64,000 bases of DNA from Polyodon spathula (taxonomy: Eukaryota > Chordata > Actinopteri > Acipenseriformes > Polyodontidae): positions 80,787,603 to 80,851,602 of the forward strand of contig NC_054535.1 in NCBI RefSeq assembly GCF_017654505.1, in the 5' to 3' direction. The stretch's first letter is position 1. Each line of letters begins with the position of its first letter. A program made the position numbers and the translations under genes. Of this stretch, positions 48,003-59,011 are shown piece by piece. The notes below the pieces were generated by a model. The model worked only from the letters and a program-made list of their open reading frames with translations, was not told the DNA's origin and ran no database searches.

Positions 48003-48154
48003 TGCATCACCTGGAGCTCTTCAGCACGACCTCTTCTTCAAGTGTTCGTATCTGGCATTCAGTCTTCAACCTCAAGGCTTCTGTTTCCTCATCCCAGCAT
48101 GGGGTTAGCATGTAGCGCCAGTGTAGCGACCAGTGTAGCGATCATCGGAGTGGA

Positions 48155-48156
<2 letters not shown>

Positions 48157-48239
<83 letters not shown>
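48157..48239. repeat. (CA)n microsatellite
   Basis: About 41 uninterrupted CA units, between the putative polyadenylation signal and LTR end of the adjoining element. Confidence 0.97.
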
Positions 48240-48240
<1 letters not shown>

Positions 48241-48285
48241 AAGGCTCTTTCAGGTCCAATGCGGTTTATTAGGCAGCTGAATTCC

Positions 48286-51197
48286 TACTTAACTGCTACT
48301 GTACACTGTCCTGGTATTCTTTCTTCATCTACAAAAACAGTACCCCACTTTTAAAACTCTTAACTTGCATAGCCACACAAACTGCTTATCTGCCTGAGCT
48401 TTGAACTACTGACACAAACTTTTAAAATCTGAAAATAAAACTAATTTGATTTCTGGAGTGCTGCATATCTTTGGACAAGCCTGGTTGCTGACCACAAAGG
48501 ATGTGAAGATGATATACCAAAAGAAACAGCTGCAGCAGCTTTGCTTTGCGAACACACCTTAATTCTGACCTAAATGCTCACCACAGTCACTATGTTGAAT
48601 TGTGCTGAATTGTGTCAACTGTTGTGGTAGTTTCATGAAGTGGACTAATGTTAAGGTTGAGACCACCAAGCCCATTTGACTGATCTGAACTCAAAACTAC
48701 GCCCTCCTGCCTTGTCTGCCTTATTTCACTCACTTCCTCTCACAGGGAAAGGATTTCCTTTCTTGCTAGTCATCTCACTGAAATCAGGGCTGCCTCCATC
48801 TGTGCAGGGATTCATTTTACACAGGCATTGCCTGTGTCCTCTGACTGATTCTCTTAAAAGTATGTGAGGCCTCATCATCAGCCATTATATTTGCCTCTGT
48901 TGATTCTGTTTTGTTTTCTACAGCTTATGATTAATAAAGAAATGTCTATTAGAGAAATGTCTATCTTAAGCATAGATCCCCATTGCATCCTTGTGCTTGG
49001 CCTTGTTGTTGTCTGTTCTTGTTTATGTACATTGCTTGTGTTTTTGCATTCTGCAGCATTTCCCATAATATCATATAGAACATCTTTTGATTGATTTGTA
49101 ATCACCAAGGACTATGAGAAGAACATAGAAGTGTTGATAAACCAGAGAGAATGTGATAAGAACCACACTTATAATACAAGTAGTAGTGAACCCTAAAAGA
49201 TTGAAGCATTTCCAGACATTGAATTCCCTAATACTCATCATATTGTTGGTCTGTGAGAACTTACTATTTCTCTCTCTCATCTCTTATAAATGTTGAGCGT
49301 TTATGGCATCAGTTAATTGATATGTACCTGACCTTAAATGACTTGGTCTCCACCTGAGTATATCAATATGAAAAGCAATCAAGAGAATACATTCAAATGC
49401 CTAATACAACACACACACACGCACACACACACACACACACACACCATTTTACAAGATCAGAAGATGGATCCCTGTAGGGAAACCTGATATCTTCCCCACC
49501 CCAGTAAACTAAAACATTATCCCAGGGGGCTACATGGCCATAGTAGGACACTAATTGTTCAGTGTCTGACTTAAATCCCTCCCCTTATGCTCCCCCTACA
49601 AGGAACACCACAGGATTTCTTTCAGTGTCAGAGCAAAACGTCTTCCAAAGAGGTTCAATTTTCATAAAATTTAAGTCAAAGGAGAACTCAGTAATCCCAC
49701 TTCATTGGTATTTTAAACAAGCTGGGATGTATTTAAAGTTTACTTCATAAGGTTAAAAAATAAACCATATAGGTTCTTATTATTTGAGTGGCACATACTG
49801 TTAACACTAACCTATGTGAATTTAGTCAAATTATTTATTTTTGTTACCTCTCATTAAAATTTTGTCTTTGTACTATTACAATATGTCAGTTTTAAATGAA
49901 TGCCGGTCTTCGAAAAAAGTGCAAACGCAGAGGTGCATTTTGAGAAAGCAACCTTTAGCAGGAAATTTGCATTTGCCATTGCAGGTTTATGGTTGTAATT
50001 AAAACATGGCTAGTTTCACAGACACAGATTAACACTTAGACAACCTTACCTAAGGTAACATTAGGATCAGTGGTAATCAGGGTTTGTGAAACCAGTCATT
50101 AGAGCACTCTGAGCTTGCATGACAAAATCTAAATTAAAACCTTTTTGCTGCACCCCACCCCCACTTTGTCCCTTTATTTCAGAGGTTTGTTCACCTATTT
50201 GCATAATAATGACCAGATGACGTCAGATGCAGGAAAGAGAGTTGTTTGACAGAACAATGTAGATTAGTAATGTGAGACATGGTGTTGTGCTCCGAATGCA
50301 TATTGATCTCAGACTGAAGGATCACACTAACAAGAAGAGCTGCCTGGCAACAGAAGCGAATAAAAATGTGACAATAGCGGTACAAGCATAACTGGAATAT
50401 GACAATCTAACAGATTAAATAAAACACCAAAAAATTATAAAGCAAAGGAAAAGACAAGCCCACACATCACATGGGGGGGAGGCAAAAAGAGATTGAAAGA
50501 TTGGATTGAAAAGAAATTGCTGGATTGAACTGTTAATAACAGAAAACAGGATTCAAAATATCAGTCAGTTGTGCAGATAAAAAAAAAAGGGTTTTGGAAA
50601 AAAACTGGCAGGATTATTTAATGTTAGAATCAAAGACATTTACGGGACTATGAAAAAAATGACAGCAATAACTTTATTTCAGATTGTCTTTTTCTATCAA
50701 GACATTATAAACATTATAAGAAGAAAGTAAATAAATAAGGATATGTAGTTACCCATTGTGATCAAGAATGGCAGCAATAGTTATACTGTTAACATTTACA
50801 GGAAATACTTAATCATTTAGAAAATATAAAAAAAAAAACTAAAAAGTTTTATGTTGAAAGTGTGTATGTGGGTTTTCATATTTTATGAAGCAATATGTGG
50901 TAGCTGAAAACAAAACTTGATGCTATAAGTTCCTGCTTTAAATTTCCAGCTCACTGACTTTCTGGGAGCCTGACCTTCGAGACAACTTCCCCCTTCTGCC
51001 TCATTTCCACCTCACATACCGGGTGTGTGCTGGACTTGTAAACAGGACACAGCTTCTAGTTTGGGACACCGCCTTTCCTGCTAAATATAGAAGATAAACA
51101 CCACAGATCATGTGAATTTTGAGGTTAAAGTATTTGTGACTTCCTGGTAAAAGTGGGTTTAATAGTAAATTGGCCAACTGTCCATCTCGATCAAGTG
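48286..51197. other. Non-coding stretch with an interrupted CA repeat
   Basis: About 2.9 kb. CA repeat at 49408-49444 with a single CGCA break. No exon or transposon was recognised. Confidence 0.5.
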
Positions 51198-51244
51198 TGT
51201 GTATTTTTTAACTGTTACAGAAAGTTACAGTTAAAAAATACACA
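51198..51244. repeat. Perfect 18-bp inverted repeat (hairpin)
   Basis: tgtgtattttttaactgt at 51198-51215 is exactly complementary to acagttaaaaaatacaca at 51227-51244, with an 11-base spacer. Immediately after it a 19-bp unit (catagaggttcagataatt) occurs twice. Confidence 0.92.
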
Positions 51245-51285
51245 TAGAGGTTCAGATAATTTTATTATCATAGAGGTTCAGATAA

Positions 51286-51286
51286 T

Positions 51287-51359
<73 letters not shown>

Positions 51360-51360
51360 A
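51286..51360. repeat. (AT)n microsatellite
   Basis: About 33 AT units with imperfect edges (gtatataatatt). Confidence 0.95.
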
Positions 51361-51654
51361 TATTATCATTCATATCTGCAGTATGACTCCTCACTCACAC
51401 CCAAAGACTTTCTGTGACTCGATTCCCTGTTCACAATTTTTAAGATGTATTTGCAACGATGATCAAGGCTTTTTCACCAAAAGTGAGGAAATGTGTGTGT
51501 GTGTTTTTAAATTGTGTAAATATAGCTACTACCCATGTAATATAGAGAGACTAATGCATGAGAATTTAATGCTCATCTGAGGGGTGGGATGGTTTATCCA
51601 AGCATCCCACTCCGAGGTGGGCATTAAGTTCTCATATCACGCACTACCCCATGC

Positions 51655-51655
<1 letters not shown>
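51361..51655. other. Non-coding spacer
   Basis: Sequence between two AT tracts. A short inverted pair aatttaatgctcatctgagg / gcattaagttctcat is near 51563-51635. No gene. Confidence 0.4.
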
Positions 51656-51727
<72 letters not shown>

Positions 51728-51728
51728 A
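51656..51728. repeat. (AT)n microsatellite
   Basis: About 32 AT units, continuing into degenerate AT-only sequence to about 51780. Confidence 0.95.
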
Positions 51729-51931
51729 ATATAATATATTGTACATTATTATAACTTATTATTATAATAAATGATATTAAAATTTAAAAATGCATGCTTT
51801 ATGTATTTATTCACAATGTAGCATAACCTTGAAGGTCCTGGCTGGGGAACCTCATCTGAGCTCTCTAGAGTTGTTACCTACTTTAAAATTGAATTTAGAA
51901 AATGGAAAACATTTTATATGCAATAAAATAA

Positions 51932-53256
51932 CACCGTGTAACAATTTTTTTTTTTTTTTGGTTCCTGTGTAGTAAGTGTTATTTCCTAATTGCTTATGCC
52001 TCAAAAGTATAGAAAATGGCTATTATTCCCCACAAACTTTGCTTTTGTGACCAGGACAGTGATATTTTGAAATTTACCTATTTTCCAGAACATTCCAGAT
52101 AGATTCAGTGCTGAGTAAACTTGGAGTAACTTCTAGAACTTTCTAGGACTTTCCAGTAATATAAATAGTAGTATAAATACAGGGGCCTTAAGCCCACCAG
52201 TTCAGTTTAGTTCCAGATGCCTAAGTGGATACAAATCTGCATTTTTCTGAGATGGCATCAAGTGGTTGCAATGTTGGCATTCCTGATGGGTCTCCAAGGC
52301 GGTTTTGCCAATTTTCCCTGCTATCTTTGCCTTTGGGACAGCAGGGACACCAAGGCGCACTACCATAGGCGGGACTGGCCACAGCAGACCGAGTTCTCTG
52401 TGGGGAGGAACAACGTCAAGTGGGAGCCACTGGTGGACCTCTGGAAGGTGCTGATGCCACCACTGCACATCAAATTGGGCCTTATGAAACAATTTGTCAG
52501 AGCTCTAGATAAGGAGTAGGCAGCCTTCAAGTACCTTCAAGACTTCTTCCCTAAGCTGTCTGAGGCAAAGGTCAAAGCCGGTGTCTTCGTCAGACCAGAG
52601 ATAATGAAGATCCTGGAGTGCAATGAATTCCCCAAGAAGCTCACTAGTAAGGAGAAAGCGGCTTGGAACAGCTTTGTTGCAGTGGTTCGGGGCTTCCTGG
52701 GCAATCACAAGGCCGAAAACTATGTGGAGCTGGTTGAGACTCTGGTGAAGAACTACGGCACAATGGGCTGTAGGATCTCCCTCAAAGTCCATATCCTTGA
52801 TGCTCATCTTGATAAATTCAAGGAGAACATGGGAGTGTACTCGGAGGAGCAAGGCGAGCGCTTCCACCAGGATATACTGGACTTTGAACGCCTCTACCAA
52901 GGAGAGTATAATGAGAACATGATGGGAGACTACATTTGGGGGCTGATTCGTGAAAGTGATTTACAGTATAATCGTAAATCTCAAAAAACTACTCACTTCT
53001 AAATCTTTTGTAGTCATTTTTGTATTACTTTAGTAAAAATACATGTTAATTTGGATTCATATGTTGTTTTTTTTCTGACTTTATGTGAAAAATTTGCCAT
53101 TTTTTCTCATTGGAAATAGGTAAATTTCAAAATATCACTGTCCTGGTCACAAAAGCAAAGTTTGTGGGGAATAATAGCCATTTTCTATACTTTTGAGGCA
53201 TAAGCAATTAGGAAATAACACTTACTACCCAGGAACAAAAATTGTGTTACATAGTG
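51932..53256 (+). mobile_element. DNA transposon with ~150-bp TIRs, superfamily unassigned
   Basis: The left terminal repeat (51932-52087) and right terminal repeat (53111-53256) are inverted copies containing gtagtaagtgttatttccta and ccaggacagtgatattttga. The triplet taa lies outside both ends, a possible target duplication. The interior has a TATA-like tataaatagtagtataaat near 52160-52180 and one coding region. The element is only 1325 bp and its transposase lacks an N-terminal part, so it is an internally deleted, non-autonomous copy. Confidence 0.88.
52217..53002 (+). pseudogene. Transposase-like protein, one in-frame stop, N-terminus missing
   Basis: From the ATG at 52217 the frame runs to TAA at 53000-53002 with a single interruption, TAG at 52517-52519; the sequence on both sides is in the same frame. 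Recognisable segments are NFPCYLCLWDSRD (a CxxC pair), MPPLHIKLGLMKQFVRAL, FLGNHKAENY, SLKVHILDAHLDKF and GERFHQDILDFERLYQG. I recall this combination from a protein family repeated many times in arthropod and some fish genomes as a presumed transposase. I cannot name the superfamily. About 261 codons remain, and the segment before CYLCLWDS looks joined across a deletion. The product may bind or cut the terminal repeats. Confidence 0.75.
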
Positions 53257-54042
53257 TAATTAGAGTTAATCTGAACAGAGTTGATGAGTAACAGGATTGA
53301 CGTAGATATCAGAATTTGGCCTTAATGTCCCATGTGGTAAATAGAATGGGGGCACATGTGCTTCTGGTAAAGGGCTTAATTTTGGAAAAATGTAAGTTTT
53401 CAGATATACTTCATGTAACATGGTTGACACTAATAAAGTATCCTATGTACTTTAAGACAGGTTAGCTTTAAAAAAGATGTGAAAATTTGCTTTTGACATG
53501 CCTGCCAGTGTTTTCCCACGTTTTCTTTCTGATGATAAGGTCACATGTTGAAGATCTTGTTATTTGTGGGATAATCCATTACTTTTTACTGATAATCCAT
53601 TACTTTTTACTGGAAGATTTCCTCAGCAACAACGGATTTAGGGACAGTACTATTTTCACTTTAAATGCTTTATAGTGAATTGTTTTCTAGAGCATGTGAA
53701 TATGAATTATCTAATACTTTATGATGCATTCATTAGTTTGAGTAAAATCAGTTTATTTTATCCAAAATATGGTCTTGGGATGAAAAGGTTGAATGACCAA
53801 TGTGTATACTGATGCACAATGAAAACGCAACAGTAAATTTTATATCAACATCTCATTGGGCACATACATAATGTTATTTACATTTTAAATAGTGAGCAGA
53901 CAGGTTTGTTGATTGTTTGAGTAGCATTGTTCCTTGGGATAACAAAATACTGTGCTCAGTGTTTGATATTTGAGTTGAGTTAAAATTGCCAAAATGAGAT
54001 GATTAAGAATCTGTATAAATAGCCATTCGAAAAGACATGATT
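53257..54042. other. Non-coding stretch with a 21-bp duplication
   Basis: ataatccattactttttactg occurs twice in tandem near 53571-53612. From about 53777 the sequence (gatgcacaatgaaaacgcaa) is probably the leader of the Tc1 copy that follows. Confidence 0.5.
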
Positions 54043-54657
54043 TTAATTAACACAAGAACAGCGAAAGATATCGACATGATTGAAGACTGCCTGTCTGTGA
54101 AAGAATTTGCCTGGAGAATGAGATGTTCTGCTACAATTAGCAGACTAATCCAGAGAAACCAGGAAATCGGCTCTGTGAAGGAGAGGCCTGGTCCTGGAAG
54201 ATTAGAAGGACACCACACCTGCCCACCACGTCATGGTGAGCGTTATGCTGACTATTCCGTTGTTCAAGTCAACCGGTGGGGCGGTGGAAGTGTGATGATG
54301 TGGGGAGGAATTCTTTAACACAAGAACGCCTTTGGTGCAGATTGAGGGCAACCTTACTGCTAAGAGATACATTGACAAAGCCTCGAGGCAACAGTTTTTC
54401 CAGTTTTTCCTGCAAGCCAATCAGGAAGTGTCAATTTTCCAGCATGACAATGCAAGACCACACAATGCTAGGATTACAATTGCACGACTTCAAAACAACA
54501 ATATTGAGGTCTTGCCGTGGCCAGCTTTTTCTCCTGAGTCCAATGGAATATATGTGGGAGTAAATTGCCAGTGCCATCCACAGGAGACAACCACGGCCAG
54601 CCAACCGTCGCTAGCTGGCTACAGCTGCACAGGAAGAGTGGCAGAACATCCCACAGC
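54043..54657 (+). pseudogene. Tc1-like transposase with a large internal deletion
   Basis: The N-terminal part retains helix-turn-helix sequence (EFAWRMRCSATISRLIQRNQ) and GSVKERPGPGR. It then jumps to RHGERYADYSV and WGGGSVMMWGGIL, losing the stretch that carries the first catalytic Asp. After a frameshift near 54318 come QIEGNLTAKRYID, FQHDNARPHNA (second Asp) and LPWPAFSPESNGI, and the C-terminal QEEWQNIPQQ. A third Tc1 subfamily, unrelated in detail to the copies at 2583 and 15970. Non-functional. Confidence 0.85.
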
Positions 54658-54776
54658 AGTCTAAGCTGCTTGATGAGATTTTGGGATCAATAAGCTACTA
54701 ACAACCAAACGAGCAAGATGGGCCGAATGGCCTCCTCTCGTTTGTAAACTTTCTTATGTTCTTATGTTCTTATGAC
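54658..54776 (+). mobile_element. LINE 3' tail
   Basis: Ends gatgggccgaatggcctcct, ctcgtttgtaaactttct and three to four ttcttatg repeats. The same terminus occurs at 39428-39466. It is fused directly to the C-terminal end of the Tc1 pseudogene, so the LINE inserted into the Tc1 copy or the junction arose by deletion. Confidence 0.82.
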
Positions 54777-54816
54777 TGTGTTAATGCTCAGGGATATCAT
54801 ACCTGTATTTATATAT

Positions 54817-54952
54817 AAACACGTATCTAAGGTGTTTAAAGATAATAAAAGGCCAGTGTCTCTTCATACTCGCTTTCATTATATATATAATGAAAGGGAG
54901 TATGAAGAGACACTGGCCTTTTATTATCTTTAAACACCTTAAATGCGTGTTT
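54817..54952. repeat. 136-bp near-perfect inverted repeat (long hairpin)
   Basis: Left arm from aaacacgtatctaaggtg through agataataaaaggccagtgt to the AT centre; the right arm is its complement with about three mismatches in some 68 bases. The centre is attatatatataat, so there is almost no loop. Both arms contain ggccagtgtctcttcatact. It could be a very short palindromic MITE or a hairpin-transcript locus. Confidence 0.95.
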
Positions 54953-55129
54953 GGTAAGTTTAAAACATAAGCCAGAAACTTCTTTGTGGACGCATTGCAT
55001 CTGGATAACGGCGTACCACTCTGTCGGACATAGTGTATCTGTGCGTTCACAGTTACTGGTGCAGCTCCAGGACAGCCACTGCAAGGACTCCACACAGAGC
55101 AGGTTGGCATTTGGAAGTGGAACAGCCCT

Positions 55130-55205
55130 CTCTGCAGCTGTAACAGTAACAGCTTGTTTTGCGCCTGCGCGACCAGGGACTGCAGGACGAGACAATATGG
55201 CGTAG
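55130..55205 (+). promoter_or_regulatory. TATA-less promoter with NRF1- and YY1-like sites
   Basis: gcgcctgcgc at 55161-55170 fits the NRF1 consensus with one change. aatatggcg at 55194-55202 is close to the YY1 initiator-type site (AAnATGGCG). No TATA box is near. Such pairs mark constitutive vertebrate promoters. A donor-terminated exon follows about 200 bases downstream. Confidence 0.5.
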
Positions 55206-55405
55206 CATAGGAAAGGATTGTAGTGACTGAAAAGAAAGAAACGGTGGGAGACACAAAGGGAAAAATTGAAAAACGTTTGTTCAGGAAAAGAGAACATTGG
55301 AAACAGGATGTGCGGCACAAATTAAGACACACAACTTTTGTTTAACGTACTTTTCAGGAGCGAGAAACAAAGTTAGACTACGGGAAGGGCTGAATGTTGT
55401 TTCAG
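55196..55405 (+). other. Candidate non-coding first exon of a downstream gene (apc?)
   Basis: Sequence after the YY1-like site runs without a long frame to ttgtttcag|gtaagtgtgag, a near-ideal splice donor at 55405/55406. It lies 14.9 kb from, and divergent to, epb41l4a. In vertebrates EPB41L4A is followed on that side by APC, which begins with non-coding exons and has a YY1-dependent promoter, so apc is a reasonable but unproven candidate. I found no apc coding exon up to 64000. Confidence 0.4.
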
Positions 55406-57831
55406 GTAAGTGTGAGTATAAATGTGATTTTGTTTGTTTGTTACAATACTATTCAGTCCAGTGTGGAACCCAGTAGCAGACTCGCAAGTTACTCCCGTTA
55501 GTTTTGTTATTGAACAACATGTAATTTTTCAGGCTATTTGGAAGTGTTGATACTTAATGGCTCCTAATACTATTTTGCTTGCTTACCTATGATTGGCTAA
55601 ACAACTTTCAACTGTTGTGAAGTGTACGGAAAGTTGTCAATAACCCTTAGGAACGTTACAGTCAATATGACTGATTTAGTGATTAAAAAAACAAAAAAAC
55701 AACAGAAAAACATGGTTGTAGAACGTGTTGACCGTTTCAAAAGAAAAACGATAAACATCCCAACAAGTGTTACGATACAATGCGGACTGCACTTCAACAA
55801 CAAGGGAAAACCTGAAAGTTTTGTACATAATCAGCTGTAGCATGTGATAATTGGGATTGTTTTCTACACACGTTGCCCCTAAGAGGAAAGTGATTATTAA
55901 TAGATTAGGGGCAGTATATCTGAGTTACAGGACTAAGTACCCAGTGTCTGTATTTAAGCAATGCCCAGATTCAGCTATTGACGTCAAGGAATGCGACTTT
56001 GTAGAACACAGAACTTGCATCAGTGTACTGACTGTACAAGCCGGATTAAACTTTTGTGTGGCTATGTGCATATGAAGCCAACATATTCAAATAGTAATTT
56101 ACTTTTTCCAAAACCATTGTGTATATTGGGCAATTATATTTTGAAATACTATGTTGTAGATTGCAACAAGTAGCATTCTGCACTGTACATGTGCTGTATT
56201 ATTAATTGTACTTTATTCTTTGTTCGTAATATGTGGCGAACTTGGCGTCACTGCGTGTTCCCATTTGACAAAGGACTTGAGTGCATCATATGAAGATTGA
56301 ACAATTATCGTCCTGGTTTGTGGATATTACTCTCATTGAATATGCTCTTGAAGAGAGAGATTTGTTTATTTTTTTTTAGTGTACTGTTCTCTCAAACACA
56401 CACACAACTATAGCAATGATTACATTATTTTTGCTGAGTAGGTATGTGCTCATATCAAAATATCACAAAGGTATTATCCAGTGATCTATGAAGCATTCTG
56501 AATTCAGTATTGTACTTACTGTCAGGTGTTTGTTCAGTTTACTAAATGCTACTATAGATCGCTACTTGTCACTTTAATCTCGACAGTTACTGTAAGTGGA
56601 CATTAAGACAGTGCTGTCCAAAAGTAAACAGATCTTTATAAGTGTTGTTTGGCTCTGACTGATTGGTTTGGAGGTACAGTGGTCTTATTTAAAATATGTT
56701 ATCAAGTATTCTGTTGCAAGTGACAACAAGTAAGGCATGGAGGTATAAACACAGTTCACTTTCTTTTATAATTTTTTAAAAGCTTCCCACACGGTTTGAA
56801 GTTGGTCAGATTATACTAATCTGATTTGTAATTTTCTTAGGCAAAGAAGTATCACCATTTATGGGGAACTGGGTGTGTGTTATGGGTCAGTAAAGGCCAT
56901 GTCCTTTCATCTTTCCAGGAAGCATTCAGCTGGTTTAATTTGCCCAGTATACTTTATGGGCAGTCATTTTGTACATAAGGCTGTATGAATATACAGGCTA
57001 ATTTTTTATTGGGCTTGTCATAGTGTAATGAGTAAGGGTGGGAATTTAGAATACGGTGCCTGTAGTCTAAAGAAAGGCAGAGCAAAGCTTTGTGGGTTTG
57101 CAGTTGTGTTGTCATGGTCCCTTAAGTGTTTCCTGGATGTAACCAGCTCATGCTGACATTTTCTTTACAAATGAAATAATGTATTAAAGATTTTTTTTTC
57201 GAGTAGCAAATATTTATGAAAGTACTTCAAGAATGATCTAATTTCAAGTATTCAAACTTACAAAAAATGTTAAAGCTTACAGATTGATTTGACTCTAAGT
57301 ACACTGTATTGTACTACAAGCACACTCACACAGGGAGAAAAACACTGAGAGATAACTTGAGCTATAAATGTTTAGTTTATTACATCAGTGATATTATGCT
57401 GCAGTGTTAGATTCACATCAGAACCCGAATTAGTCAGTGGCAATTTGAGCCTTTCTTTTGAATCTTGTGGATAACTCATGAGTCATGTGAGAAATTTAGG
57501 AAGTGGGTATTATTGTGGGATATCATCCTTGCCTTTTATTTTTGTATTTCACCATGTAGCAGCTATTAATTTATTGTTAATGCAGCCCAATGACAGTTTG
57601 TAATCTTTAAAATAAATGCAGTTAATTACTGGCAAGAGTACTTGGGGCATTTTTAAAATATAATTTTGGGCACCAACAGCTTAAATAATGTCAGTTTAAA
57701 CACACACAACAGCATATACAAATAGAGTACTGTGCTTAAAACAGAATTAATTTTTAGTTTACTGACCTGTAAATCAGGAAATAGATACATGATCTGTTGT
57801 GCAGTTGCGGTGATTGGCATATAGTGCATAT
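55406..57831 (+). other. Non-coding, probable first intron of the gene starting near 55200
   Basis: About 2.4 kb with a moderately CpG-containing first part and no recognised exon or repeat. Confidence 0.4.
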
Positions 57832-57864
57832 GTTACACTCCTAGTGTGTGACTAGGAGTGTAAC
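57832..57864. repeat. 13-bp perfect inverted repeat with 7-base spacer
   Basis: gttacactcctag (57832-57844) and ctaggagtgtaac (57852-57864) flank tgtgtga. The sequence resembles hAT termini arranged end to start. Confidence 0.9.
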
Positions 57865-58727
57865 AAGTCAAATATTTTAACAGAAGTGAGTGTCTTGTAC
57901 GGTCCTACTACTTATGTACAGTAAAACTAATGTTACCTTTACATGTGGTGGATATAGGTCATGATGATTTACTTTTCTCATTTTGTTGATGACTCAATGA
58001 AATGAAAAGCCATCACATGTTGTCAGGTCCAGTGTCAGACTTTATATTTTTTCCTTAATTCTGCCTTATTCCTTTCCTTTAATCTCCTTTTTTGATTCCT
58101 CCTTTTTTCCGGCATCTATTCTTTTCTTCATTCAAGTTCCCTACCCTACTCCTCATTCTGTGCCTCTTTCTCCCATCTCAGTAATTTCAGCCTCCTGTCG
58201 GCCTCTCTCTCTCTCTCTCTCTAGCACACCAGCAGTATGCAGCTAGCCATTCAGCTGCTAGTTACCTTAGTAACGGAAAAGCTTTTGTTTTTGACAGGCA
58301 TTTATGCGGACAGAAACATATGTTGTTCAAATGCTTTGGAAGCACTTTGATACCCAAACTGATTTCCACAATTGGTGCTTGTTGTTTTCTAAATCAACCT
58401 CTGCTTCAAGTTCCCTAAATGACTCTTCCAACAAAGCACTGCTCCCATTTCATATATACGTGCAGAGCTTCTCTGGAATTCAAGTCAAAGCTAAATTACT
58501 GCTACTGCTGTATAACTGGATGATTAAACTGTATTCTATAACAATAACACATGTCAACAATATTAAAAAGGTCTTATCCCATACTCAGTAATAAATTTAT
58601 AAAGAACTATTCCAATATGAATGATGCCTTCAGTATAGTTTTACATTAATATTACGGTAGCTTTGCTCAAATGATTCTCCAGGGTGATGAAGAAATGCAT
58701 TTTACATGGCAATTAAGCATTTCTGTG
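57865..58727. other. Non-coding stretch with CT microsatellite
   Basis: A pyrimidine-rich region near 58030-58225 includes (CT)10 at 58204-58223. It is followed by ordinary sequence. No exon was recognised. Confidence 0.45.
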
Positions 58728-58760
58728 GGGTGGGGTGGGGGGGGGGGGGGGGGGGAGGGG
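58721..58760 (+). repeat. G-rich run, potential G-quadruplex
   Basis: ggggtggggtgg then about 23 G with a single A (gggaggggc). Four or more G-tracts lie on the plus strand. Confidence 0.9.
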
Positions 58761-59009
58761 CTGAAGTATGCATTGACAGTAACATACAGGTGACCATTAC
58801 AATATTCTGTAGGATAGTATGCTGATAGAATTCAGACCCACTAGCCTGCTCTGGAAACCAAAGTCAGCTCCTGAAAAACTTCCAAATATTTAGTTATGAG
58901 GCTGGAGGAGACAGTGATTCAGCAGTAATTTTTTGCTGTGTTGAATGGTTCATTTGTTAACTGATGCACTGTAAATGGACAGGGATGCATGTAGAACAAA
59001 CAAGCTAAA

Positions 59010-59011
<2 letters not shown>
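58761..59011. other. Non-coding spacer
   Basis: No gene or repeat recognised. Confidence 0.4.

Larger units (their letters stand above)
47255..48285 (-). mobile_element. Degenerate LTR-element interior with Pro/Glu-rich minisatellite
   Basis: GC-rich island in AT-rich DNA. On the minus strand a polyadenylation signal (cctaataaaccgc, complement near 48262-48274) is followed by a (TG)n block and then LTR-like ends gatcgctaca, twice, near 48122-48143. Next come a possible primer site (tggcgctacatgc, about 48108-48121) and open sequence running left to a C run that would read as a G-rich tract next to TGTGGCC on the minus strand. This order mirrors the element at 13027. I cannot find two matching LTRs, so borders are provisional. 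Confidence 0.45.

Noticed and set aside
54781..55332. 183- and 160-codon minus-strand frames across the palindrome and candidate promoter
   Set aside because: They overlap each other, start in promoter-like sequence and end in the hairpin. No domain is recognised. Chance frames in GC-richer DNA.
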